This document shows positions 56,022 to 64,000 of a stretch of DNA of 64,000 nt, one piece after another. Source of the DNA: Candidatus Nitrosoglobus terrae (GTDB lineage Bacteria > Pseudomonadota > Gammaproteobacteria > Nitrosococcales > Nitrosococcaceae); the NCBI RefSeq assembly GCF_002356115.1, contig NZ_AP014836.1:1065001-1129000 (forward strand), read 5' to 3'. The position numbers were made by a program, and so were the translations under genes. The notes beneath the pieces are model-generated. The model was not told where the DNA came from. It was given only the letters and a program-made list of their open reading frames with translations, and did not search any database. Every line of letters starts with the position of its first letter. Position 1 is the first letter of the stretch.

Positions 56022-58463
56022 CTAATGAGCTCTTGCAGGTTCTGATTTTCCTCGACGTTCTATAGAACCTTTTTTCCTTTTATTTACGATAGCTGCATCG
56101 TCTACTTTTTTTGCCTCTGGCATTCTCTGTAAAGCAATGGCAAGCGCGTCTTCAATCCATTTAACTAGGCGAATATTAATATTTTGCTGAATATTCTTTG
56201 GGATATCAGCTAAATCTTTACTGTTTTCTTCGGGAATTAAAACAGTATCAATTCCGCCACGTAAGGCTGCAAGTAATTTTTCTTTAACCCCACCAATAGG
56301 TAGTATTTCCCCGCGCAAGGTAATCTCCCCCGTCATCGCTACATTAGCGCGTACTGGGATATCGGTCAAGGTTGATACCAAAGCTATGCACATACCAACT
56401 CCAGCACTTGGACCATCTTTAGGAATAGCTCCCTCTGGCACATGAATGTGCAGATCATAATTCTGATAAAAATCAGGATCGATACCTAACCGCTCTGCTC
56501 GGTTACGTACTACTGTGGTTGCCGCCTGAATTGACTCTCGCATAACATCACCCAAATGCCCAGTATAAGTCGCCTTACCTTTTCCGGGCATAATTGCTGA
56601 CTCAATTGTTAGCAGGTCACCTCCTACCTCTGTCCAAGCTAATCCAGTTACCTGACCCGTCCGATCCTGATCATCTGCTCGTCCAAAACGATAGCGTCTA
56701 ACTCCTAAGAATGAATCTAAATTACGAGTATTTACAGCTACTTTTTTAATAGTAGGATCTAATTGAACCCGCTTAACTACCTTACGACAAATTTTAGAAA
56801 TTTCTCTCTCTAAATTACGAACCCCTGACTCTCGTGTATAGTAACGAATGATATCCTTTACAGCACCTTCTGAGAGGGTTAGCTCGTTCTTTCTTAGGCC
56901 ATTGGCTTTAATTGATTTTGGGATAAGATAACGAGTTGCAATACTAACTTTTTCATCCTCGGTATAACCTGAGATTCGAATAACCTCCATCCTATCAAGT
57001 AAAGGATCTGGGATGTTCAAAGTATTCGCAGTAGTAACAAACATCACCTCTGAGAGATCATAATCTACTTCTAAATAATGATCATTGAATGTATGATTCT
57101 GCTCAGGATCTAGAATCTCTAATAAAGCTGATGCAGGATCACCACGAAAATCCATCGCCATCTTATCAACTTCATCTAATAAGAATAGAGGGTTTTTAGT
57201 ACCGTTTTTAGCTAAATTTTGGATTATTTTCCCAGGCATTGATCCGATATAAGTTCGACGATGCCCTCTAATCTCAGCTTCATCGCGAACCCCTCCTAAA
57301 GCCATGCGAACAAACTTACGATTGGTCGCTCTGGCAATAGAGCGGGCAATAGAAGTTTTACCTACCCCAGGTGGGCCTACTAAACATAAAATTGGTCCTT
57401 TAAGCTGCTTAACCCGCTGCTGTACAGCAAGATATTCCAGAATTCGCTCTTTAACTTTTTCTAAACCATAGTGATCAATCTCAAGGACTACCTCTGCTTG
57501 AGTTAAATTAGATCGAACTCGATTCCGTTTTTTCCACGGTACACTTACTAGCCAGTCGATGTAGTTACGAACTACAGTTGCTTCAGCCGACATGGGCGAC
57601 ATCATCTGTAGCTTATTAAGCTCTGCTATCGCTTTATTTTTAGCCTCCTTAGGCATACCAGATTTTTCAATCTTATTAGTAATATCCTCAATCTCATTTG
57701 GTGCATCCTCAAGCTCGCCCAGTTCTTTCTGAATAGCTTTCATCTGCTCATTTAAATAATACTCCCGCTGGCTCTTTTCCATTTGCCTCTTAACGCGCCC
57801 ACGAATACGCCTCTCTACTTGAAGGATATCAATTTCAGACTCTAAAAGACCCAGTAAGTGCTCCAGCCGTCCTTTAATGCTATCAATCTCTAAAATAGCC
57901 TGCTTCTCTTCTATTTTAAGCACCATATGCGCTGCAATGGTATCTGCTAGTCGCCCTGAATCATCAATGCTTGATAGGGAAGAGAAAACTTCGGGGGGTA
58001 TTTTCTTATTAAGTTTAACGTATTGCTCAAATTGATTGAGTAAAGATCGAGTAAGTACCTCTATCTCTCGATCATCTTCTTCTGCATCTTGATACTGAAA
58101 TAATTGTGCGCAGAAATAATTTTCTGTATTAGTATACTGTCGAACCCGCGCCCGTTTGATTCCCTCTACCAGTACCTTAACTGTACCATCCGGTAACTTA
58201 AGCAGCTGAAGAATATTAGCTAAAGTTCCAATACCGTAAATATCTTCAACTTGAGGATCATCTTGAGCTGGATTTTTCTGAGCCACTAGTAATATTTGTT
58301 GGTTAGCTTCAATCGCAATTTCAAGCGCTTTAATAGATTTCTCTCGCCCAACAAACAGTGGAATCACCATATAAGGATAAACAACGACATCCCGTAACAG
58401 TAGTACCGGTATAGAAATCTCTTGTATTTCATCTATATCGGTTTTCACGCCGTCTTTGTCCAT
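56022..58463 (-). CDS. lon: ATP-dependent protease Lon
   Basis: The 813-residue protein has the N-terminal substrate domain (IPVLLLRDVVVYPYMVIPLF), the AAA+ module with Walker A GPPGVGKTS, and the proteolytic domain with catalytic Ser in KDGPSAG and Lys in GGVKEKLLAA. It is about 30 residues longer than E. coli Lon because of a basic C-terminal tail (KKGSIERRGKSEPARAH). It follows clpX after 71 bases; no heat-shock sigma promoter was clear. Confidence 0.97.
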   Translation of the reverse strand: MDKDGVKTDIDEIQEISIPVLLLRDVVVYPYMVIPLFVGREKSIKALEIAIEANQQILLVAQKNPAQDDPQVEDIYGIGTLANILQLLKLPDGTVKVLVEGIKRARVRQYTNTENYFCAQLFQYQDAEEDDREIEVLTRSLLNQFEQYVKLNKKIPPEVFSSLSSIDDSGRLADTIAAHMVLKIEEKQAILEIDSIKGRLEHLLGLLESEIDILQVERRIRGRVKRQMEKSQREYYLNEQMKAIQKELGELEDAPNEIEDITNKIEKSGMPKEAKNKAIAELNKLQMMSPMSAEATVVRNYIDWLVSVPWKKRNRVRSNLTQAEVVLEIDHYGLEKVKERILEYLAVQQRVKQLKGPILCLVGPPGVGKTSIARSIARATNRKFVRMALGGVRDEAEIRGHRRTYIGSMPGKIIQNLAKNGTKNPLFLLDEVDKMAMDFRGDPASALLEILDPEQNHTFNDHYLEVDYDLSEVMFVTTANTLNIPDPLLDRMEVIRISGYTEDEKVSIATRYLIPKSIKANGLRKNELTLSEGAVKDIIRYYTRESGVRNLEREISKICRKVVKRVQLDPTIKKVAVNTRNLDSFLGVRRYRFGRADDQDRTGQVTGLAWTEVGGDLLTIESAIMPGKGKATYTGHLGDVMRESIQAATTVVRNRAERLGIDPDFYQNYDLHIHVPEGAIPKDGPSAGVGMCIALVSTLTDIPVRANVAMTGEITLRGEILPIGGVKEKLLAALRGGIDTVLIPEENSKDLADIPKNIQQNINIRLVKWIEDALAIALQRMPEAKKVDDAAIVNKRKKGSIERRGKSEPARAH

Positions 58464-58534
58464 AATAAGGAACCTCTATATACAAATATGTAGAGTTTTT
58501 ATAACCCTAGAACCAATGATAGGTATAAGACTAT

Positions 58535-59827
58535 CTAATCAGATATTGCACGGTTGGTTTCTTGGTTTTCATAAATTAGGAGTGGCTCAGCCTCTCCATT
58601 AACAACGCTCTCATCAATAATCACTTTACTAACATGATCCATCGAAGGAAGATCATACATAGTATCCAGAAGCATATTTTCAAGGATTGAACGTAACCCC
58701 CTAGCCCCAGTTTTACGTTCCATAGCTTTAACTGCAATAGCTCGTAGTGCATCTTCACGAAATTCAACCTTACAACTCTCCATCTCAAAAAGTTTAGAAA
58801 ATTGCTTAATAAGTGCATTCTTTGGTTCTACGAGAATACGAATAAGCGCATCCTCATCAAGCTCATCTAAGGTTGCAATTACTGGCATACGCCCTACAAA
58901 CTCAGGAATTAAACCGTACTTAATAAGATCTTCTGGCTCAACAGTTTGTAAAATTTCTCCCATACTTCGCTTATCTTCAATACTCTTAACCTCTGCAGAA
59001 AAACCTATCCCTCCTTTTTTAGATCTATCTCGGATAATTTTTTCAAGACCAGAGAAAGCACCACCGCAAATAAATAGGATATTAGCAGTATTAACCTGCA
59101 GAAATTCTTGCTGTGGATGCTTCCTGCCCCCTTGTGGTGGTACAGAGGCAATCGTTCCTTCTATCAATTTCAGTAAAGCTTGTTGTACACCTTCCCCAGA
59201 AACATCTCTTGTAATAGAAGGGTTATCAGATTTTCTAGAGATTTTATCTATTTCATCGATATAGACAATGCCTGTCTGTGCTTTCTCAACATCATAATCA
59301 CACTTCTGTAATAATTTCTGGATGATATTTTCTACATCCTCACCTACGTATCCTGCCTCTGTTAGTGTAGTTGCATCAGCAATAGTAAATGGAACATTTA
59401 GCAGACGCGCCAAGGTCTCTGCAAGAAGGGTTTTACCACTACCAGTAGGGCCAATTAATAAAATATTGCTTTTTGATAGCTCAACATCATCGTTATTATT
59501 ACTATTTTTCTTACCTAACTGAAGACGCTTATAGTGGTTATACACCGCTACTGATAATACTTTTTTAGCGCGGCTTTGATGGATAACGTATTGGTTGAGA
59601 ATACCTCTAATTTCATGAGGCACCGGAAGGTGGCTACCTTTACCAACAGAGGAGAGCCTATCTTGCATTTCTTCGCGGATGATGTCATTACAAAGCTCAA
59701 CGCACTCGTCGCAGATAAAAACAGAGGGGCCTGCAATTAACTTTCGCACCTCATGCTGGCTCTTACCACAGAAGGAGCAGTAGAGCAGTTTATCATCTTC
59801 ACCTCTGCGGGGTTTATCATTATTCAT
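58535..59827 (-). CDS. clpX: ClpX, ATPase subunit of ClpXP protease
   Basis: The 430-residue protein has the zinc-binding domain with Cys17, Cys20, Cys39 and Cys42 ([19 protein letters not shown]). Its AAA+ domain has Walker [11 protein letters not shown], Walker [10 protein letters not shown] and the pore loop GYVGED. The ClpP-contacting IGF-type loop reads [10 protein letters not shown]. It follows clpP after 43 bases. Confidence 0.97.
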   Translation of the reverse strand: MNNDKPRRGEDDKLLYCSFCGKSQHEVRKLIAGPSVFICDECVELCNDIIREEMQDRLSSVGKGSHLPVPHEIRGILNQYVIHQSRAKKVLSVAVYNHYKRLQLGKKNSNNNDDVELSKSNILLIGPTGSGKTLLAETLARLLNVPFTIADATTLTEAGYVGEDVENIIQKLLQKCDYDVEKAQTGIVYIDEIDKISRKSDNPSITRDVSGEGVQQALLKLIEGTIASVPPQGGRKHPQQEFLQVNTANILFICGGAFSGLEKIIRDRSKKGGIGFSAEVKSIEDKRSMGEILQTVEPEDLIKYGLIPEFVGRMPVIATLDELDEDALIRILVEPKNALIKQFSKLFEMESCKVEFREDALRAIAVKAMERKTGARGLRSILENMLLDTMYDLPSMDHVSKVIIDESVVNGEAEPLLIYENQETNRAISD

Positions 59828-59870
59828 GGTTTAGTCTTTCCTGTAAACTAGGTAAAAAAACCTAAACCTA

Positions 59871-60482
59871 TCACTGGATAGGTATCTCACCACGCTGTTT
59901 AAGTACTGAATCAACTAATCCATAAGAAACAGATTCAGTGGCGCTCATAAAATAATCGCGATCAGTATCTTGTTGGATTTTCTCAACAGGCTGACCCGTA
60001 TGTTTAGCTAAAATATCATTTAGACGTTCTCTGATTAACAAAATTTCCCGAGCATGAATATCAATATCTGTAGCCTGCCCCTGAAACCCTCCTAAAGGCT
60101 GATGGATAAGCAACCGCGAATGAGGTAAGCAATACCGTTTCCCATGGGATCCACCGGCCAGAAGCACAGCCCCCATACTTGCTGCCTGCCCAATACAAAG
60201 AGTACTAACATCCGGCTTAATAAATTGCATAGTATCGTAGATAGATAAGCCAGCAGTCACTGATCCACCCGGGGAATTAATATACAAATGGATATCTTTG
60301 TCAGGATTTTCAGACTCTAAAAAAAGCAACTGGGCAACAACCAAATTAGCCATATGATCCTCAACTGCCCCTACTAAAAATACTACGCGTTCCTTCAACA
60401 GTCTGGAGTAAATATCATAAGCACGCTCACCCCGTGCTGTTTGCTCTACAACCATAGGAACTAAGGTATTAAAATTATCCAC
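59871..60482 (-). CDS. clpP: ClpP, proteolytic subunit
   Basis: Serine protease subunit of 203 residues with triad Ser102 ([11 protein letters not shown]), His127 ([10 protein letters not shown]) and Asp176. The N-terminal [18 protein letters not shown] is typical. It lies 58 bases after tig and before clpX. Confidence 0.98.
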   Translation of the reverse strand: MDNFNTLVPMVVEQTARGERAYDIYSRLLKERVVFLVGAVEDHMANLVVAQLLFLESENPDKDIHLYINSPGGSVTAGLSIYDTMQFIKPDVSTLCIGQAASMGAVLLAGGSHGKRYCLPHSRLLIHQPLGGFQGQATDIDIHAREILLIRERLNDILAKHTGQPVEKIQQDTDRDYFMSATESVSYGLVDSVLKQRGEIPIQ

Positions 60483-60540
60483 TATTGGTTCTCTTTATTT
60501 ATTTTTAAGGATTATCCTAATAATAATTTAATACATTTGG

Positions 60541-61875
60541 CTAGCTAGGGTTTTTTTCTTCTATTGATAAGAAACGAGAATTAACTACATCTTCAAAATC
60601 CATTACTTCATCTAATATTTCAACCTGATCCAATACCCAGCTTATAATCTTCTCTTCTAAAAGAATACCCTCAATTTCTGAAAGCTTTTCTCGATTATTA
60701 GTTACATAACGGATAATTTCTTCTTGGTTCTCATAATCAGCTGTAAGCTCTGTAGCTTTTTGCCTTATTTTTTCTGCACTTATCTTAAATCCTTGCTTCT
60801 CTGTGATAGCACCTAAAATTAAACTTAATGCTACCCGTTTACAAGCTTGACCCCTAAGCTGATCTCGATCTAAAGAGAAGTCCTTGACCCTAATACCTTG
60901 CTTATTTAAATTAACCTTAGCTCTTTCAAGTAAAAGCCCTATCTCATTTTCTACTAAAGATGAAGGCAATGTAATGCGGTTAACTGCTAATAAAGCATCC
61001 ATTACTTGTTCCCTAATGTAAGTATGGGTGCTTTGTTTTAAATTTTGAACCATTGAGGAGCGAACTTCTTGAAGAAGCGTTTCTATCCCTCCATCTTTAA
61101 TACCTAGTTTTTCTACAAAATCATTATTAATCTCTGGTAGATGTGGCACCGCTATAGAGATTATCTTTACGTCAAAATTAACCTTTTTTCCTGCTAGCTC
61201 TTGATGAGTATAATTATCAGGGAAATAAACCTCAAAAGCCAGTGCTTCATCCTTTTGAGCACCTATCAAGTGCTCTTCAAACCCATCAATCATGGACTTT
61301 TCACCTAGGGTAGTGAAAAAATTCTCCCTATGTCCACCTTGGAAAGATTCGCCATTAATAGTGCCGTGGTAAGTTATTGTAATGCCATCTCCTTCTTGAG
61401 CTGGACGATCTACCGACTTCCACTCTAGATGCTGGCTTCTAATTTTTTCTAAGACATTCTTAACATCTATATCTGTTACTTCAGCTATTGGCCGCTTAAT
61501 CTTAATGCCTTCAAGATTTATAGACTCAATATCTGGTAGTATTTCAAAGGTTGCGGTGTACTCAAAAGGTTTATCCGTCTCTAATTTTGATAGCTTATTA
61601 ATCTGTGGTGAGCTAGCAAGCTGTAAGGATTCCTGTTTAATTGCATCCGATAAGCTATTTCGAATAAACTCATCTACTATTTCTTGGCGTACGGTAGATC
61701 CGTATCGATGCTCTAACACCTTATGTGGAATTTTACCAGGGCGAAAGCCATCCAGTTTCACTCGTGACGCGATAGACTTTAGACGTTCTTGAACTTTACT
61801 CTCAAAGTCACCAAACGGCAATGTAATGGTTAAACGCCGTTCCAACTCTCCGGTCGCCTCTACCATAACCCGCAT
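60541..61875 (-). CDS. tig: Trigger factor
   Basis: Ribosome-bound chaperone and prolyl isomerase of 444 residues. The ribosome-binding signature is visible near residue 45 (DGFRPGKIPHKVLEHRYG). The FKBP domain spans about 160-240 (GDGITITYHGTINGESFQGG), followed by the helical C-terminal chaperone arms. It heads the tig-clpP-clpX-lon block, and tRNA-Leu lies just upstream. Confidence 0.96.
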   Translation of the reverse strand: MRVMVEATGELERRLTITLPFGDFESKVQERLKSIASRVKLDGFRPGKIPHKVLEHRYGSTVRQEIVDEFIRNSLSDAIKQESLQLASSPQINKLSKLETDKPFEYTATFEILPDIESINLEGIKIKRPIAEVTDIDVKNVLEKIRSQHLEWKSVDRPAQEGDGITITYHGTINGESFQGGHRENFFTTLGEKSMIDGFEEHLIGAQKDEALAFEVYFPDNYTHQELAGKKVNFDVKIISIAVPHLPEINNDFVEKLGIKDGGIETLLQEVRSSMVQNLKQSTHTYIREQVMDALLAVNRITLPSSLVENEIGLLLERAKVNLNKQGIRVKDFSLDRDQLRGQACKRVALSLILGAITEKQGFKISAEKIRQKATELTADYENQEEIIRYVTNNREKLSEIEGILLEEKIISWVLDQVEILDEVMDFEDVVNSRFLSIEEKNPS

Positions 61876-61941
61876 AGATGATTACCTCAATCTCTTATTT
61901 TTAAGTTTATTTCTGCCAAAGGAGGCAGATAGTAAATTAAT

Positions 61942-62026
61942 TGGTGCGAAAGGAGAGACTCGAACTCTCACGGGGTTACCCACTGGCACCTAAAACCAGC
62001 GCGTCTACCGATTCCGCCACTTTCGC
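61942..62026 (-). tRNA. leuW: tRNA-Leu (anticodon TAG)
   Basis: An 85-base class-II tRNA on the minus strand: acceptor GCGAAAG pairs with CTTTCGC, A73 and encoded CCA. Anticodon stem CTGGT/GCCAG (one U-G pair) holds loop TTTAGGT, giving TAG, which reads CUA/CUG. Long variable arm present. A TATACT on the minus strand at 62059-62064 could be its -10 box, without a good -35. A tRNA-Leu just before tig is common in gammaproteobacteria. The symbol follows E. coli usage. Confidence 0.96.
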
Positions 62027-62114
62027 ATAATAAATCAATACCAACTTCTAGTAACTATAGTATACCTACTTAAATCGTTCACGCGTAGCCCTTTAGTTCA
62101 AAATAAAATGAGAT

Positions 62115-62651
62115 TTATTTATTGGAAAACAAAAAGGCATCTTTCCAGTTTTTTTTCTTCTCTACTTCAGTATAAAGGATTTTATACTCCCACCGTATAA
62201 ATCCTCGTGGGTGCAACTCTCTAAAATACAATCGCTTACTAAATTCCTTATTCTCTCCTGATAAAACCAATAAGGTTACATGTGTATTTATATTTTCTAA
62301 AATAATACAGTTTTTCTCTGATTTATCGTCACTTTTTAAACAATCCTTAATAACTAATTCAGCACCAAAACCCGCAAGAGTATAATTTGAATGGTTTAGA
62401 AGTTTTCCTGTAAATTCCCATCCAACCCCTCGACTACGCCGCAGGTCAATATCCGTAAATTCTATTTGTTCAATTGGAATAATCCCTCTGCTTTCATTTT
62501 CTACCCCTTCCTTAGGTTGTGAAAATAAAAATCCAACTAAAATTAACAAAAGAAGCCCACCTAGAGCCCGTAGCCGTAGTCTAAATGGAATAATAAAGAC
62601 GATGAAAAAAGAAAGCAGAATTAGCCATATCATGATGTTTCTCACTGGCAT
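62115..62651 (-). CDS. Membrane-anchored protein with FxLYD-like domain, unknown function
   Basis: A 178-residue protein with two closely spaced N-terminal hydrophobic segments (7-25 and 29-45). A beta-rich domain follows, in which GKLLNHSNYTLAGFGAELVI resembles the change-on-binding beta-sandwich type seen in FxLYD domains. I do not recognise a characterised family. It lies between treY and tRNA-Leu as an apparent single gene, 81 bases downstream of nothing similar. Confidence 0.55.
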   Translation of the reverse strand: MPVRNIMIWLILLSFFIVFIIPFRLRLRALGGLLLLILVGFLFSQPKEGVENESRGIIPIEQIEFTDIDLRRSRGVGWEFTGKLLNHSNYTLAGFGAELVIKDCLKSDDKSEKNCIILENINTHVTLLVLSGENKEFSKRLYFRELHPRGFIRWEYKILYTEVEKKKNWKDAFLFSNK

Positions 62652-62732
62652 AATAATTAAGGCACTTTACCATCTAGCTCGGTATACTTAATGAGCTTAA
62701 AGGGGAAGGGCAATAAGGTTTGTATTTTACTA

Positions 62733-64000
62733 TTAATTTAGCTTAAAGGAAGACGGGACTAATAACGCTACAGAAAAACTCGTAAAAATTTTAGCTGCGA
62801 AAATACAATGTTTCCCATGATAGTGGGTGATATTTATTATTTCATCTGTGAGTATATTTATAAAGTACTGATTTTCTTCTATCTCTGGTACCTCTATCCA
62901 AGTTTCTCCCCAACAAGAATCTCCAAGTGGCAATTTATTTTCATCACTCCCTAGAAGAGAAAGCCAGCGAGGAGCAATTGATATCATCATTTCCCTTTGA
63001 TATTTTCTTGCAAATACACAAAGATGATCTGCTTTTATTCCTTGAACCGGTAACGGTAAATAACTCCCCTCTTGAAATAAGAGGGGCAATTTAGCGCGCA
63101 GATTTAAAACTCTCCAGATTAAATAAAGCTTTACTCGACCATCTTCTTTGTTCTTTAGTAACTCATAGGCGCATAATTTCAGCGGTTGATCCGTGCTAGT
63201 CAGTGATGTCAATTCTTGCAATAATTGCTGTCTTAGAGAAAAATCTACAGATGACCGACTGTCAGGATCCACAAACCTGAACTCCCATAGCTCATTGCCT
63301 TGATAGATATCGGGCACTCCAGGTGCAGTCAGTTTTAACAAAGTCTGGGATAAACTGTTTAGCAGGCCAAATTGCGCTATATAACGCTGGAACGGTAAAA
63401 AATCTGCTAAAAAAGGATTTTTTTCTATATTACCTAATACGCTTTGGATAAAGCTAATTATAGCAGTCTCATATTCAGCATCTGGATTTATCCAAGAAGT
63501 ATGTATTTTGGCCTCCCTAATAGCTTTAATCATATAGATTTCAATACGGGATCGAAAATTAGCTAATCTCTTCGTATCCATTTCAAGCAAAGGCCAAGCT
63601 CCTAGCACTGTTTGGTAAAACAGATATTCATCATTACGGCTAGGTGCCCGAACTCCATTCAAATTTTGCACTTTAGAGCGGTTAATCCGTGCCCATCGAT
63701 TTAAATATTTACGCCACTTATCTGGCATTTCAGAAAGTACATTCAGGCGAGCACGTATATCTTCATTACGCTTACTATCATGAGTTGAAGAAGACAACAT
63801 CCCATAAGGCCATCGCTGTCCTCGCTCCTGATTAGCTCTGTGAAAAGCAGCTAGGGAAACACCAAAACTTCGCGGATCGCTCCCTACATCGTTAAGTGAT
63901 ATCAGGCAGTTGTAAATATATAATGCGGTATCTTCAAGGGCTTTTGCCATCACCGGCCCCGTATATTGCTGAAACCGCATAACAAATGGAATAACTTCCC
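62733..64000 (-). CDS. treY: Malto-oligosyltrehalose synthase TreY, C-terminal part (continues beyond window)
   Basis: About 422 residues of the C-terminal half are present and the frame is open to the window end (the codons before the Met at 63980 read EVIPFV). Family blocks are RFQQYTGPVMAKALEDTALY, SSSTHDSKRNEDIRARL, TAPGVPDIYQGNELWEFR and DPDSRSSVDF. TreY converts the reducing end of maltodextrins to a trehalosyl unit, which TreZ then releases. A trehalose route from glycogen is therefore expected; the partner genes lie outside the window. Confidence 0.92.
   Translation of the reverse strand, partial: EVIPFVMRFQQYTGPVMAKALEDTALYIYNCLISLNDVGSDPRSFGVSLAAFHRANQERGQRWPYGMLSSSTHDSKRNEDIRARLNVLSEMPDKWRKYLNRWARINRSKVQNLNGVRAPSRNDEYLFYQTVLGAWPLLEMDTKRLANFRSRIEIYMIKAIREAKIHTSWINPDAEYETAIISFIQSVLGNIEKNPFLADFLPFQRYIAQFGLLNSLSQTLLKLTAPGVPDIYQGNELWEFRFVDPDSRSSVDFSLRQQLLQELTSLTSTDQPLKLCAYELLKNKEDGRVKLYLIWRVLNLRAKLPLLFQEGSYLPLPVQGIKADHLCVFARKYQREMMISIAPRWLSLLGSDENKLPLGDSCWGETWIEVPEIEENQYFINILTDEIINITHYHGKHCIFAAKIFTSFSVALLVPSSFKLN

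Overview
The window is a 64 kb piece of an AT-rich (about 40% GC by eye) gammaproteobacterial chromosome. The gene orders rpmF-plsX-fabH-fabD-fabG-acpP-fabF-pabC-mltG-tmk-holB-pilZ-tatD, tig-clpP-clpX-lon and SPOR-cvpA-purF are typical of Gammaproteobacteria. A hopanoid side-chain cluster (hpnI-J-K-L), a trehalose gene (treY) and a low GC content suggest a relative of Nitrosococcus/Nitrosacidococcus (Chromatiales). That placement is inference; no marker was searched.

Layout. 1-1850: 3' part of a 23S rRNA, a 5S rRNA and a terminator. 1.9-9.9 kb: an ABC exporter, a DUF885 lipoprotein, tRNA-Leu(CAA), queA-trmJ-cysE, then a cysteine desulfurase and an IscA-type protein. 9.9-15.3 kb: a Bax-inhibitor-1 protein and tRNA-Ser(TGA), followed by accessory DNA. 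This holds an RnlA/RnlB toxin-antitoxin pair, a mercury module (merR divergent from merT-merP plus a GDCCVxC protein, with no merA), and a full-length ada. 15.3-20.2 kb: aconitase AcnA, a short PuuD-like membrane protein with very small ORFs beside it, a coiled-coil membrane protein and a PIG-L deacetylase. 20.2-24.7 kb: hpnI-J-K-L on the minus strand; hpnI is longer than its first ATG/GTG/TTG codon allows. 24.7-27.2 kb: about 0.8 kb without a gene, then an isolated IncP-type traK-traL-traM module. 27.2-33.1 kb: a thioredoxin-fold protein, thiS-thiG, a membrane protein and mfd. 33.1-36.7 kb: an NtrC-class two-component pair and a DUF2490 outer-membrane protein. 36.7-42.6 kb: a structured gap resembling an IS200/IS605 end, fumC, a Tus-family replication-terminator protein divergent from fumC, a conspicuously GC-rich dehydrogenase, an unknown small protein and a class-V aminotransferase. 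42.6-55.5 kb: the fatty-acid/replication/PilZ operon, purF and cvpA. 55.5-64 kb: SPOR protein, lon, clpX, clpP, tig, tRNA-Leu(TAG), an unknown membrane protein and the C-terminal part of treY, which runs off the window.

How the genes work together. HpnI, HpnJ and HpnK build the cyclitol-ether head group of bacteriohopanetetrol. plsX, fabH, fabD, fabG, acpP and fabF start and extend fatty acids. Tig, ClpXP and Lon form the protein folding and quality-control block. queA and trmJ modify tRNA. The most unusual content is accessory: the RnlAB island beside tRNA-Ser, the reductase-less mer module, the orphan traKLM module, the Tus homologue next to fumC, and the GC-rich dehydrogenase. I saw no CRISPR array, intact insertion sequence, integrase or prophage.
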